From Betaproteobacteria bacterium (GTDB taxonomy: Bacteria > Pseudomonadota > Gammaproteobacteria > Burkholderiales > Rhodocyclaceae): a DNA stretch of 53,551 nt. Positions 30,301-38,296 of the stretch are shown here, piece by piece; the first letter of the stretch is position 1, and each line of letters opens with the position of its first letter. Below the pieces are notes generated by a model. That model made no database searches and was not told the origin of the DNA. It saw nothing but the letters and a program-made list of their open reading frames with translations. A program made the position numbers and the translations under genes. The stretch spans positions 1-53,551 of the forward strand of contig JACQAO010000042.1 of NCBI GenBank assembly GCA_016194935.1, given 5' to 3'.

Positions 30301-30906
30301 GCCATGCAGGCCCAGGTCGACGTATTCCTGCACATTGCAGGGGTAGAGCAGGGGGATCATCGAGGCGACGAACAAGTGGTCGCTCTGGTGCGGCAGAGAC
30401 GAGGAAAATGCGCCGTGGTCGTCGCCCGCCACCAGCAGCACGCCGCCATGTTGGCTGGTGCCGAAATGGTTGGCGTGCTTGAAAACATCGCCGCAGCGGT
30501 CGACGCCTGGCCCCTTGCCGTACCACATCGAGAACACCCCGTCATAGGGGCTGGGGCCGATCAGTCCCACCTGCTGGCTGCCCCACACCGCAGTGGCGGC
30601 CAGGTCTTCGTTGATGCCCGGCTGGAACTTGATGTGGTTGGCGTCGAAATGTTTTTCGGCTTTCCACAGGGCCTCGTCCAGTCCGCCCAGCGGCGAGCCG
30701 CGATAGCCCGAGACAAAACCTGCGGTATTCAGGCCGGCGGCCTGATCGCGCCAGCGCTGCAACAGCGGCAGGCGCACCAGTGCTTGTATTCCGGAAAGAT
30801 AAATGCGACCGGAACGCAGTATGTACTTGTCTTCGAGGGAAACCTCACGCAAGTTCAAGTCTGCGGAGGCGAGAGGAAACTGCGCGACAGGGTCGGATGC
30901 GCCCAT
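27355..30906 (-). CDS. Indolepyruvate ferredoxin oxidoreductase, fused alpha-beta type
   Basis: The 1,183-residue cytoplasmic enzyme joins both subunits. The N-terminal part has the pyrimidine-binding region (FVSGYRGSPLGGLDEALW). A thiamine-diphosphate module follows around residues 450-600 (CSGCPHNTST, GGEGATWIG, NLGDGTYFHSGYLAIRAA). A Cys-rich ferredoxin-like region follows near 670-720 (CEGCGDCGVQSNC, then CNKDYSCVKGFCP). The gamma-type domain begins ILITGIGGTGVITIGALLG. The family oxidatively decarboxylates aryl-2-oxoacids such as indolepyruvate with ferredoxin as acceptor, in amino-acid breakdown. The fused form is common in proteobacteria. GGAG lies eight bases before the ATG. It is a single gene. 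Confidence 0.95.
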   Translation of the reverse strand: MGASDPVAQFPLASADLNLREVSLEDKYILRSGRIYLSGIQALVRLPLLQRWRDQAAGLNTAGFVSGYRGSPLGGLDEALWKAEKHFDANHIKFQPGINEDLAATAVWGSQQVGLIGPSPYDGVFSMWYGKGPGVDRCGDVFKHANHFGTSQHGGVLLVAGDDHGAFSSSLPHQSDHLFVASMIPLLYPCNVQEYVDLGLHGWAMSRYSGCLVGFKALSDTVESSATIEADPFRVKILLPEDFVMPEGGLNARLNVEYIGQQARHQEALMQDYKVYAALAYARANRLNRTMINTPNARLGIIASGKSYMDVLEALDELGIDERHAQEIGIRLFKVSMPWPLEPDGVREFATGLEEILVVEEKRQIVEYQLKEQLYNWREDVRPRVIGKFDEKGEWVHPRGDWLLTSKAEFSVAQIARVIAARIARFHRSELITARLGFLEAKDAMLKKAVSTPIRPAFYCSGCPHNTSTKVPEGSLALAGIGCHIMATSIYPESNKTFSHMGGEGATWIGQAPFSGLQHVFANLGDGTYFHSGYLAIRAALAAKSNITYKILYNDAVAMTGGQPVDGLTSVAMIAGQVAAEGVRRIAIVAEDPARYTRRDGLPEIATVHPRAQLDAVQRELRGFKGVSVIIYDQVCAAEKRRRRKKGEYPDPARRLFINEAVCEGCGDCGVQSNCTSLLPLETEFGRKRIIDQSSCNKDYSCVKGFCPSFVTVNGGTLRKNKRAAADSGQSFAALPNPVLAPLDKPYNILITGIGGTGVITIGALLGMAAHLEGKGASVLDMTGMSQKNGSVTSHVRLAARPELIRAQRIATGEADLILGCDMLTAGGQDAISKMRAGRTHALINTHQQPPGQFARQPDWAFPAEEVRKLIEESTGLSSDFIDATRLATALMGDSIATNLFMLGYAWQCGRVPLAEAAILRAIELNAVAVKANQQAFQWGRRAAFDLDAVTRIALPPQPVVVSLPQSLDNLVRSRVKFLTAYQSRSYAEQYAGFVEQVREAEARLGKNSGTRLTQAVARYLFKLMAIKDEYEVARLYANDDFKTRLEQTFEGNYSLRFNLAPPLFARKDANGMPLKSEFGGWIMPTFALLARLRVLRGTFMDIFGRSAERRLERELIGEYRNRIERLLPHLSTVTLAVAVDIASVPEDIRGYGHIKLASIEKARLRWQELQRAFDARPDELAA

Positions 30907-31053
30907 GGACTTTCTCCAAAATTTTGTCTTGGATTAACAAACGCCGCAGCGCCGGGGTGGTGGCAAGGCGGCAATGTGCAGGCAGCGTCGGTCGGACGGC
31001 TGGCTGCAAGCGGAATGATAGCGTAAATTCAGGCGAGGGAATGAAACAGGTGG

Positions 31054-31458
31054 TCAGGTTTTTCTGGGCGGGGATTTGCCTGTCTTTCCCTTCGGCAGGT
31101 AACGCACACTGGGCAGCTTGGCGAAATCCGCGTCCTGCGTCCATAGAGTGGCGCCGTGGGCGCGGGCGGTGGCGAGAATCACGCTGTCGGCCATGGCGAG
31201 ATTGTATTCGTCGGCAATTCACGCGGCGGCCAGCGCCAGGTCCGGCCCCAGGTCGACCACCCAGCCTTGGTACATCATGCCGGCCAAGCGCAGGGCCGCC
31301 TGTTCGCCGCGCTCACGCAGTCCCCATTTGAAAACTTCGTAGAGGGCGATGGCCGGGACGATCAGCGTGCCGCTGTCCTCGATAGCTGGCGCGAAGCCGG
31401 CAGCATTGGGGCCGTCTACGAAATACTCGACCCATGCCGAGGAGTCGACGACGTTCAT
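31054..31458 (-). pseudogene. vapC: VapC-like PIN-domain toxin with an in-frame stop codon
   Basis: From ATG 31458 (MNVVDSSAWVEYFVDG) the PIN fold is clear up to WVVDLGPDLALAAA, where TGA at 31219-31221 stops the frame after 79 residues. The same frame then continues without gaps as IADEYNLAMADSVILATARA, HGATLWTQDADFAKLP and a basic tail to a TGA at 31054. These are the expected second half of a PIN domain, including the conserved Asp residues. A single base change, most simply CGA to TGA, explains the break. The N-terminal fragment lacks catalytic acids, so the toxin should be inactive. Its antitoxin gene vapB overlaps upstream. Confidence 0.88.
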
Positions 31459-31463
31459 CGGCG

Positions 31464-31676
31464 TCACAGTGTCCGGTCCGTTTTTTCGCGCCCCACCAGA
31501 GGACGGGCGCCCTTCATGAATCCCCTTAGAGTCTGTGCCGGCTCAACCGGAATCAACTCGACCCGCCCTTCGAAAGCGACGACCTGGAACTGCTGGCCCG
31601 GTTGCAGACTCAGCCTTTCTCGCACGGCTTGAGGAATAACCACCTGGAATTTCGAGGAGAGGGTAACGGCGTTCAT
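31464..31676 (-). CDS. vapB: VapB-like AbrB/SpoVT-type antitoxin
   Basis: The 70-residue protein begins MNAVTLSSKFQVVIPQAVRE and continues RLSLQPGQQFQVVAFEGR, the swapped-hairpin AbrB DNA-binding fold of VapB/MazE antitoxins. The C-terminal 25 residues (LRGFMKGARPLVGREKTD) are the toxin-wrapping arm. GGAG seven bases before ATG 31676 supports this start. Its stop lies just before the vapC ATG (a GTG for vapC at 31467 would overlap it). The antitoxin is intact although vapC is broken. Confidence 0.88.
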   Translation of the reverse strand: MNAVTLSSKFQVVIPQAVRERLSLQPGQQFQVVAFEGRVELIPVEPAQTLRGFMKGARPLVGREKTDRTL

Positions 31677-31825
31677 GGCATGGCTCCATGCGGAATTGGT
31701 AAGCGGGATTATAATCGATCGGCCTATCGTAAAACACATGGCGTATCGAAGGTCGGGTGGTTGGATGCTGTAAGGTCGGGAAAGCCACCCTGACCTTGGC
31801 ATTCCAGGCATTCGTCTGCGAATCC

Positions 31826-32218
31826 TCAAGCCGCCGCCAATTCCTTCACCTGCCGACGCAACGGGTAAGGCTTGACGAGTACTTCTGCTGGCAGGTTCAA
31901 GCCATCCGCCAAGCGTCGGATCATCTCCAGTGTCAAGGGCCGGGTGCGGTTGAGTATGTCGGCCACGCGGCCACGCGGCCCGATGTAGACCTCCATATCC
32001 TTGCGCGTCAGCCCCCGGCTTTCCATGATGTGGTTCAGGAATTCAATGGGGTCGGGATCGGGAATCGGGAAGTGCTTATGCTCGTAATCCTCGATCAGCA
32101 AGGTCAGCATCTCAAGCCAGTCGGCTTTAGGCGACTTGGCCGGAGCATCCCACAGGCGCTCCGCTTCCGCCAGCGCCGCCTGGTGATCCTTTTTGGTGCG
32201 AATTGGTTTGAATTCCAT
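31826..32218 (-). CDS. higA: HigA-like antitoxin (Xre HTH)
   Basis: The 130-residue protein begins MEFKPIRTKKDHQAALAEAE, the N-terminal form of the larger HigA family (COG5499-like), and carries a helix-turn-helix near residues 65-115 (GLTRKDMEVYIGPRGRVADI and LTLEMIRRLADGLNLP). It would bind and neutralise HigB and repress the operon at the palindrome at 32538-32550. It starts eight bases after the higB stop, in the toxin-first order typical of hig loci. Both genes look intact. Confidence 0.9.
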   Translation of the reverse strand: MEFKPIRTKKDHQAALAEAERLWDAPAKSPKADWLEMLTLLIEDYEHKHFPIPDPDPIEFLNHIMESRGLTRKDMEVYIGPRGRVADILNRTRPLTLEMIRRLADGLNLPAEVLVKPYPLRRQVKELAAA

Positions 32219-32226
32219 GCTTGCCC

Positions 32227-32520
32227 CTAAATTTTTTCTACATTGATTCGGTCGTACAGACTATGAGTACCGATGAAGCGCACATACATCAGCCCACGCT
32301 CGTAATGCACTGCGACCACCAGGCGGTAATCGTTGCCCTTGATGTTGAACACCACGCGCTTGTTGGTAGTGAAGCTGGCATTCCGGTAGGCTGCCTTGAT
32401 GTCGGCAGGCGTCTTCCAGTTCGCCCGACTCGTCAGTGCATACCAAGCCCGCAGTGGGATTTCGACGTCCGGGTGTTTTTCCCAGAAAACCCGCAAGGTT
32501 GATAGCGCAATGATCCGCAT
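32227..32520 (-). CDS. higB: HigB-like toxin, RelE superfamily mRNA interferase
   Basis: The 97-residue protein begins MRIIALSTLRVFWEKHPDVE and contains ALTSRANWKTPADIKAAYRN, RVVFNIKGNDYRLVVAVHYE and VRFIGTHSLYDRINVE, the conserved blocks of the HigB family. Family members cut mRNA on the ribosome. Upstream and downstream features (operator, higA) complete a standard higBA operon. No truncation is seen. Confidence 0.92.
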   Translation of the reverse strand: MRIIALSTLRVFWEKHPDVEIPLRAWYALTSRANWKTPADIKAAYRNASFTTNKRVVFNIKGNDYRLVVAVHYERGLMYVRFIGTHSLYDRINVEKI

Positions 32521-32537
32521 ACTTCACCTTAGCATGT

Positions 32538-32550
32538 TACCAAAATGGTA
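32538..32550. promoter_or_regulatory. Putative higBA operator
   Basis: TACCA-AAA-TGGTA is a perfect inverted repeat 18 bases upstream of the higB ATG, in an AT-rich stretch suited to a promoter. By position it is the likely HigA binding site; this is inferred, not a match to a known consensus. Confidence 0.5.
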
Positions 32551-32579
32551 TCAATAAATATTGGCAAGAACACCGCTTT

Positions 32580-33632
32580 TTACCCGGAAGCAGCGAGAAT
32601 TTCTTCCGCCAGCCGCGCAATGCCGTCGGGCGACAAGTCATCTGTGGCGATCCGGGTGGCGGCGTCGAAGCCGGCGTAGTTCCTGGCTTGCGAGCGTTGG
32701 TAGAGCGGGTCGTAGTGCAGTTCCAGCAGCTCGCCGACCAGCGCGGAAAATTCTCCGGTCTCCACCAGCGCTGTCCAGCGAGCCAGTGTTTCGCTGCTTT
32801 GCAGGTTGCGCAGATGCTCGAGTTTGTCGATCAGCCAGCGCGGATCGGCCAGGAAATAATGGTAGTCGCGCAACAGAAATTCGACACGGGCCGCCAGCGT
32901 CGCTTCGATGCGCAGGCTGGGCGCGGCGCGGATCATGGCGAGCAGCGCATCGGGTAGCTGCACGCTGCCGATTCTGCGGCTTTCGGCCTCGACGAATACC
33001 GGTCGTTGCGCGTCGAAAGCGCTGAGCGCCGCCAACAGGCGCGACTCGAACATTTTTTGCGAGGGCTGCGGTTCATCCGGCAGGCCGCCCAATACCGATC
33101 CCTTGTGCGCTGCAATCTCTTCCAGGTGCAATACCTGTGCGCCTTTGGCTGCCAGGGCTTCGAGCAGGCGGCTTTTGCCGCTGCCGGTGGCGCCGCCGAT
33201 GACACGGTAATTGAAGCGCTGCGGCAACGCAGCCAATTGCTCGTGCACATGCTTGCGCCAGGTTTTGTAGCCGCCTTCGAGGCGCTGCGCGTCCCAGCCG
33301 ATCTGGCGCAGGATGTGGCAGAAAGCGCCGCTGCGCTGACCGCCGCGCCAGCAATACACCAGTGGACGCCAGTCACGCGGCTGGTCGAGGAACAGGCGTT
33401 CGATGTGGCCGGCAATATTCCGTGAAACCAGCACAGCGCCGATTTTTTTCGCAGCGAACGGTGATTCTTGTTTGTAGAGCGTGCCGACCTGGGCGCGCTG
33501 TGCATCGTCAAGCACCGGGCAGTTAATGGCTTGCGGCAGGTGGTCTTCGGCGTATTCGGCAGGCGAGCGGGCGTCGATGATCTCGTCAAACTCGCCTAAC
33601 TGTGCTACGTTTGCGACCCCGGATTGCCTCAT
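32580..33632 (-). CDS. selU: tRNA 2-selenouridine synthase (SelU/MnmH/YbbB)
   Basis: The 350-residue protein has an N-terminal rhodanese domain with IDARSPAEYAEDHLPQA and the active Cys in VYCWRGGQRSG. A P-loop domain follows, with GGATGSGKSRLLEAL near residue 140. This pairing is unique to SelU, which converts 2-thiouridine at wobble position 34 of Lys, Glu and Gln tRNAs to 2-selenouridine using selenophosphate. The selenium donor would come from SelD encoded at 35590. The length agrees with the family (about 360). The gene is transcribed away from the chemotaxis receptor and selD. Confidence 0.96.
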   Translation of the reverse strand: MRQSGVANVAQLGEFDEIIDARSPAEYAEDHLPQAINCPVLDDAQRAQVGTLYKQESPFAAKKIGAVLVSRNIAGHIERLFLDQPRDWRPLVYCWRGGQRSGAFCHILRQIGWDAQRLEGGYKTWRKHVHEQLAALPQRFNYRVIGGATGSGKSRLLEALAAKGAQVLHLEEIAAHKGSVLGGLPDEPQPSQKMFESRLLAALSAFDAQRPVFVEAESRRIGSVQLPDALLAMIRAAPSLRIEATLAARVEFLLRDYHYFLADPRWLIDKLEHLRNLQSSETLARWTALVETGEFSALVGELLELHYDPLYQRSQARNYAGFDAATRIATDDLSPDGIARLAEEILAASG

Positions 33633-33984
33633 AGCGCCTCGTCATGGATACGGCATTGTTAGTTAGCGGACTTTACTTGTGCGATTCTAGCGCCGGACAA
33701 CCAGTAGCACAGCTTGACGAGATGCAATTTCGCATTCCTGAAGGAGTTAATGCAAAATAGCATGAGGACAATTTTCATGCGTAGCCCTAGTGGAAGATAC
33801 TGACTGCGGTTATACACGACAGGAGTTATCAAAATCGGAACACTCCGCCGGAAGTTTTGGCAAAATCGCGGCTGGATGATTTTTTGCATCTGGCTCGGCT
33901 ACAGCTTGGTCACATTATGGTGGATGGAAAGCGTGGATCCATCCGTGATTTCCATTTGTTCGACAATAAGATAGAGAGGGCGCT
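33633..33984. other. Intergenic region between selU and the chemotaxis receptor
   Basis: These 352 bases hold the divergent promoters of selU and the receptor gene. No RNA gene or strong hairpin is apparent. A short plus-strand frame ending at about 33974 after AGGAG would encode a peptide with one membrane-like segment (GWMIFCIWLGYSLVTLWWM), but it has no good start codon. I see no other supported feature. Confidence 0.4.
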
Positions 33985-35493
33985 GTGATAGAGAATGAAG
34001 AAGATGTGCTCCGCAGCTACAGGGTGGTGGCCGACAGGGTGATGCTGGCGACACTGGGGTTTTTGCTGCTGGTATGTCTTGGCATTGCGGCTAATACCGG
34101 GGCGTGGAGCAGCGTTTTACTTGTGGGTATTCCAGCCTTTGTCATACCGGCGCTGTTGATGCGTATGTCGCCGGCAACGCTGATTTCAAGGCTTGCCGTG
34201 GCTGCTGCGTTCATGGTGTTTTCTGCGCTGATGATCCAGCAGACCCACGGCATGGTCGAGACCCACTTCGGGATATTCGTGCTCTTGGCTTTCCTGCTCT
34301 ACTACCGCGACTGGCGCCCGATTATTCTTGCCGCAGGAGTGATTGCGGTTCATCACCTGGTTTTCTTTTGGTTGCAAAGCCAGGGCTACGGAGTTTACGT
34401 TATTGCCGGCGGATCCAATCTTGAGATCGTCTTGCTGCACGCTGTGTATGTAGTATTCGAATCGGCTGTACTGGTTTATTTAACCAGCAACATGCGTGCT
34501 GAAGCCCTGGAGGGCGCAAGAGTTTCCGCCCTGGCAGCGGCGATAAGCAACGGCGATCTAACCATGAAGATTGATGTCGCAAAAGGGAGCTCGCTCATTG
34601 GTGCAGTATCAATCATGCGCGACAATCTTTCCGGGTCGCTTGGTCAAGTGCGTGAGCAGGCCGAAATACTCTCTGCTGTGGCGGAAAAACTCTCGGACTC
34701 GAATCGCCTTCTTGTTGCAGATGCCGAGCAGGAAAGCCAGTCCGTCGCGGCGATGGCCGCAGCCATCGAGGAGTTGACCGCATCCATCAATCACCTCTCC
34801 GAGAACGCCGCGCAAGCCAAGCACCTCAGCCAACAGTCAGGCAGAACCACTACAGAGGGTAGTCGCGTGGTGCAAACGGCGATTGATGAAATCAAGGGTA
34901 TAGCTTCGACGATAGAAGACGCTTCGCGCAATGTTCAGCAGCTTGGCGAAAAGTCAGACCGGGTTTCACAGGTAGTCGGTTTGATCAAGGAGGTTGCCGG
35001 GCAGACAAATTTGCTGGCGCTGAATGCAGCAATCGAAGCGGCTCGCGCAGGTGAGCAAGGACGCGGCTTTGCAGTTGTCGCCGACGAAGTGCGCAAACTC
35101 GCCGAGCGCACCAGCCAGGCAACGGAAGAGATTAGTCTGATGATGACGGAAATGCAGGACAGCAAGTCGGCAACGCTGGAAAGCATCCAGCAGGCAGTCA
35201 GCATGGTGAACCTGGGTGTCGAGCATACGGCGGCAGTTGGCCGAACGATCACTGACATCTCGGCTCAGGTCGCCGGAGTCGAAAGCGCAGTGGCGGATAT
35301 TTCCGATGGCATGCGCGAACAAAGTATCGCAGCGACGGATATTGCCAAAAACGTAGAACGTACTGCCCAACTTGTCGTGCAAACCGCCAGAGCAACCGCT
35401 GAAAATATGCAGGAACTTGAGGGTATCAGAGCATCTGCTGCTGTCCTGCGCGGGGTGGTCAGTAAGTTTCGGGTCGCTCCACAAACAAGCTGA
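33985..35493 (+). CDS. Methyl-accepting chemotaxis protein with membrane-embedded N-terminus
   Basis: The 502-residue receptor has about six membrane helices in residues 20-180 (for example [19 protein letters not shown]) and no periplasmic sensor domain, so it may sense the membrane state or an internal signal. A HAMP-like linker follows around [17 protein letters not shown]. The cytoplasmic signalling helices carry the tip motif [19 protein letters not shown] followed by [18 protein letters not shown], which binds CheA and CheW. Methylation-type Glu/Gln pairs flank it. The start is GTG 33985; no che genes are nearby. The C-terminus lacks the CheR-binding pentapeptide. Confidence 0.93.
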   Translation: MIENEEDVLRSYRVVADRVMLATLGFLLLVCLGIAANTGAWSSVLLVGIPAFVIPALLMRMSPATLISRLAVAAAFMVFSALMIQQTHGMVETHFGIFVLLAFLLYYRDWRPIILAAGVIAVHHLVFFWLQSQGYGVYVIAGGSNLEIVLLHAVYVVFESAVLVYLTSNMRAEALEGARVSALAAAISNGDLTMKIDVAKGSSLIGAVSIMRDNLSGSLGQVREQAEILSAVAEKLSDSNRLLVADAEQESQSVAAMAAAIEELTASINHLSENAAQAKHLSQQSGRTTTEGSRVVQTAIDEIKGIASTIEDASRNVQQLGEKSDRVSQVVGLIKEVAGQTNLLALNAAIEAARAGEQGRGFAVVADEVRKLAERTSQATEEISLMMTEMQDSKSATLESIQQAVSMVNLGVEHTAAVGRTITDISAQVAGVESAVADISDGMREQSIAATDIAKNVERTAQLVVQTARATAENMQELEGIRASAAVLRGVVSKFRVAPQTS

Positions 35494-35589
35494 TTTAATT
35501 ACGGGTGTCCGCCTGGAGCATTGCGTTCGCGCGCATGTTCGCTGAGGACGCCCGCCATAAGATTTATTAACCGGACACGCGTATTTATC

Positions 35590-36642
35590 ATGAATCAGGC
35601 CAAAATTAAGCTTACACAATTCTCACACGGCGGCGGCTGCGGTTGCAAAATCGCGCCGGCGGTTCTCACCGAAATCCTCTCCAACATGCCGATGCGGATG
35701 ATCCCGCCGGAATTGCTGGTCGGCACCGAGACCAGCGACGATGCAGCGGTGTACCAGCTCAATGCGGAGCAGGCCATCGTTGCGACTACCGACTTCTTCA
35801 CACCCATCGTGGATGATCCGCGCGATTTCGGGCGCATCGCCGCGACCAATGCACTGTCCGACATTTATGCAATGGGTGGCAAGCCGATCTTCGCCCTGGC
35901 GCTGGTGGGCATGCCGCTGGACAAACTGCCGCTGGAAGTGATCCACGATATTCTCGCTGGCGGCGAAGAAATTTGCGCCCGCGCCGGCATCCCCATCGCC
36001 GGTGGGCATTCCATCGACGTGCTGGAGCCGATCTATGGCCTGGTGGGCATGGGTATCGTGCACCCGCAGCGGGTCAAGCGCAACAGCGGCGCAAGGGCAG
36101 GCGATCTGTTGATTCTCGGCAAGCCGCTGGGCGTCGGCATCCTCTCGGCGGCACTGAAGAAGGATATGTTGTCGGCGGCGGGTTATGCGGAAATGATCAC
36201 CCAGACCACCAAGCTGAATACGCCCGGCACGGCGCTGGCAGGGTTGGAGGGCGTGCATGCCATGACCGATGTGACCGGCTTCGGGCTGGCTGGCCATTTG
36301 CTGGAAATCTGCCGAGGCTCGAAATTGCGTGCGGAACTGGAGTTTGCGCGTCTACCGCTGATCGCCGAAGCCGTCAGGCTGGTGCGCGAAGGCATTGCCA
36401 CAGGTGCCTCGACGCGCAACTGGAGCGGTTACGGTCACGAGCTGGCGTTACCCGCCGGCGGCGAGGAGTGGCAGCAGAAATTGCTCAGTGATCCGCAGAC
36501 CAGCGGCGGTTTGCTGGTGGCTTGCGCACCAGAGGCCGAGGCCGAGGTATTGGCCGAATTTCGCCGCGACGGGTTTCAGCCGGCAGTGTTTGGCCGCATG
36601 ACCGAGCAATCGGCAGGCAAGGCTGCGATCACGGTTTTTTGA
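35590..36642 (+). CDS. selD: Selenide, water dikinase (selenophosphate synthetase) SelD
   Basis: The 350-residue enzyme begins MNQAKIKLTQFSHGGGCGCK; the Cys of GGCGCK is the active-site residue (some orthologues have selenocysteine), and the following Lys is catalytic. ETSDDAAVYQL, TTDFFTPIVDDP and DVTGFGLAGHLLE are family blocks for ATP and metal binding. It makes selenophosphate from selenide and ATP. With SelU in the window the product is used at least for tRNA 2-selenouridine. No selA, selB or selC is visible, so selenocysteine use cannot be judged. The ATG at 35590 matches family starts. The 3' end overlaps tesA by 14 bases. Confidence 0.97.
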   Translation: MNQAKIKLTQFSHGGGCGCKIAPAVLTEILSNMPMRMIPPELLVGTETSDDAAVYQLNAEQAIVATTDFFTPIVDDPRDFGRIAATNALSDIYAMGGKPIFALALVGMPLDKLPLEVIHDILAGGEEICARAGIPIAGGHSIDVLEPIYGLVGMGIVHPQRVKRNSGARAGDLLILGKPLGVGILSAALKKDMLSAAGYAEMITQTTKLNTPGTALAGLEGVHAMTDVTGFGLAGHLLEICRGSKLRAELEFARLPLIAEAVRLVREGIATGASTRNWSGYGHELALPAGGEEWQQKLLSDPQTSGGLLVACAPEAEAEVLAEFRRDGFQPAVFGRMTEQSAGKAAITVF

Positions 36643-37240
36643 GCAGCGGCTTGAGCGCACGCCAGATGTTGTCGAGCAGCAACGGCTGGCTGGCGGCGGT
36701 GGGATGCAGGCCGTCGTTCTGGAAGGCTTCGGGGCGCTCGGCGAAACCGGCGAACAGGAAGGGCAGCAACGCGGTTTTATGCTGGCGCGCCAGATCGGCA
36801 TACACCTGCTGGAACTTCTGCGTGTAATCGAGGCCGTAATTCGGCGGCAGGCGCATACCGAGCAACAGCACCTGGGCGCGGCTGGACTGGCTGAGCTTGA
36901 TCATTGCGTCCAGATTGTTTCGCATTTGCTCCAGCGGCAGGCCGCGCAGGCCGTCGTTGGCCCCCAGGGCGATAATGACGATTGCGGGCCGCTGCTGCTT
37001 GAGCGCCGGGCCAAGACGGGATAACCCGCCCTGCGTGGTTTCGCCACTGATGCTGATGTTGGTGACGGTATAAGGGTACTTCCCGGCTTGCAATCGCTGA
37101 CCCAGCAGCACCGGCCAGCTTTGGTCCTGGGCGATGCCGTAGCCGGCGGAAAGACTGTCGCCGAGCACCAGGATGACGGGCGCAGCCTGGCTGGTTGTAC
37201 TGGCGATAAAAACGATGAAGGCAAACAGGGTGCGTAACAT
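36629..37240 (-). CDS. tesA: TesA-like periplasmic arylesterase/lysophospholipase (SGNH hydrolase)
   Basis: The 203-residue protein has a signal peptide (MLRTLFAFIVFIASTTSQAA) and the SGNH blocks: LVLGDSLSAGYG (Ser nucleophile), ISGETTQGG (Gly), ALGANDGLRG (Asn) and NDGLHPTAASQ (Asp-His). It would hydrolyse short acyl esters or lysophospholipids in the periplasm. Its ATG at 37240 overlaps the divergent ATG of the ABC ATPase gene within the single tetramer CATG. The tesA-ybbA divergent pair is a known arrangement in proteobacteria. Confidence 0.94.
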   Translation of the reverse strand: MLRTLFAFIVFIASTTSQAAPVILVLGDSLSAGYGIAQDQSWPVLLGQRLQAGKYPYTVTNISISGETTQGGLSRLGPALKQQRPAIVIIALGANDGLRGLPLEQMRNNLDAMIKLSQSSRAQVLLLGMRLPPNYGLDYTQKFQQVYADLARQHKTALLPFLFAGFAERPEAFQNDGLHPTAASQPLLLDNIWRALKPLLKKP

Positions 37241-37934
37241 GACAAATGGTTCCAATGTAGGCAACGCTCCAGTAATCGAAGTGCAGGCGCTGGGCAAACA
37301 AGTAACAAGCGGCGACGGCGTGTTGACGATTTTGCACCAGATCGGCTTTCATGTCGCGGCGGGCGAGGCTGTAGCCATCGTCGGCAGCAGCGGTTCGGGC
37401 AAGTCAACCTTGCTGGGCTTGCTGGCCGGCCTGGATTTACCCACGGCTGGCACGGTGCGCCTGGCCGGCCAGAATCTGGCGGAACTCAATGAGGATGGCC
37501 GCGCGGAACTGCGCGGGCGGCTGCTGGGTTTCGTGTTCCAGTCTTTTCAGTTGTTGCCTGCGTTGAGCGCACTGGAAAATGTCATGCTGCCGCTGGAACT
37601 GGCAGGGCGCAGCGATGCGCGCAGCGTGGCGGAGGAAATGCTGGGCAGGGTCGGCCTGGCCGAGCGCCTCGGCCACTATCCCAAGCATCTCTCCGGCGGC
37701 GAGCAGCAGCGCGTGGCGCTGGCCCGCGCCTTCGCGGTGAAGCCGCAATTGCTGCTGGCCGACGAACCGACCGGCAATCTCGATGCCGCCACCGGCGCGC
37801 AAGTCATCGATCTGATGTTTGCCATGAATGCAGAACAAGGCACCACGCTGCTGCTGGTGACCCACGACGAAGTGCTGGCACGACGTTGCGGGCGGGTGCT
37901 ACGCCTGGTCGGCGGGCGGCTGGCCGAGGGTTGA
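37239..37934 (+). CDS. LolD/YbbA-like ABC transporter ATPase
   Basis: The 231-residue ATPase has Walker [19 protein letters not shown]-loop LGFVFQSFQLLPAL, signature LSGGEQQRVALARA, Walker B LLADEPTGNLD and the switch His LLVTHDEV. It belongs to the MacB/LolD class that energises extraction of lipids or lipoproteins. In E. coli the equivalent ybbA is followed by the permease gene ybbP. Here no permease gene follows; the next genes are mntA-hepT. It shares its start region with tesA. Either the permease lies elsewhere or the ATPase is an orphan. Confidence 0.92.
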   Translation: MTNGSNVGNAPVIEVQALGKQVTSGDGVLTILHQIGFHVAAGEAVAIVGSSGSGKSTLLGLLAGLDLPTAGTVRLAGQNLAELNEDGRAELRGRLLGFVFQSFQLLPALSALENVMLPLELAGRSDARSVAEEMLGRVGLAERLGHYPKHLSGGEQQRVALARAFAVKPQLLLADEPTGNLDAATGAQVIDLMFAMNAEQGTTLLLVTHDEVLARRCGRVLRLVGGRLAEG

Positions 37935-37999
37935 AGTCATTGCAGGCGGCGGAATATGTGTTTTGACAGGTTTCCTGCAACATCCGAATGAGGTAGGCT

Positions 38000-38296
38000 A
38001 TGCCCATGAACCGCAACCAGACTCTGCAACTGCTGACGTTGCACAAGCCCGAGCTGACACGCCGCTTTGGCGTTGTGCAGTTGGCCTTGTTTGGATCAAG
38101 CGCACGCGATGAAGCACATGTTGGAAGTGATGTGGACGTACTGGTGAGCTTCGACGGCCCGGCGACTTCCCATCGATATTTCGGCGTGCAGTTCTATCTC
38201 GAAGATATTTTTGGTCGTCCGGTTGATCTGGTCACTGACAAGGCGCTACGTGCCGAATTGCGCCCCTATGTAGAGAGGGAATCGATCCGTGTCTGA
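38000..38296 (+). CDS. mntA: MntA-like minimal nucleotidyltransferase antitoxin
   Basis: The 98-residue protein carries the exact GSx10DxD motif of minimal nucleotidyltransferases (GSSARDEAHVGSDVDVLVSF) and a later acidic residue in RPVDLVTDKAL. MntA-type antitoxins add AMP units to the partner HepT toxin and so inactivate it. It overlaps hepT by eight bases. The start may be ATG 38000 or the Met two codons downstream. Confidence 0.93.
   Translation: MPMNRNQTLQLLTLHKPELTRRFGVVQLALFGSSARDEAHVGSDVDVLVSFDGPATSHRYFGVQFYLEDIFGRPVDLVTDKALRAELRPYVERESIRV

Noticed and set aside
31219..31221. TGA in vapC as a selenocysteine codon, prompted by selD nearby
   Set aside because: PIN domains have no Sec-containing members known to me, no SECIS-like hairpin is seen after the codon, and a simple nonsense change explains it.
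33659..33889. A 76-codon minus-strand frame in the selU-receptor gap
   Set aside because: No ribosome-binding site, no recognisable features and no neighbour context.
36629..36656. Overlap of selD and tesA as a possible frameshift
   Set aside because: Both proteins end with normal family C-termini; a 14-base convergent overlap is unremarkable.
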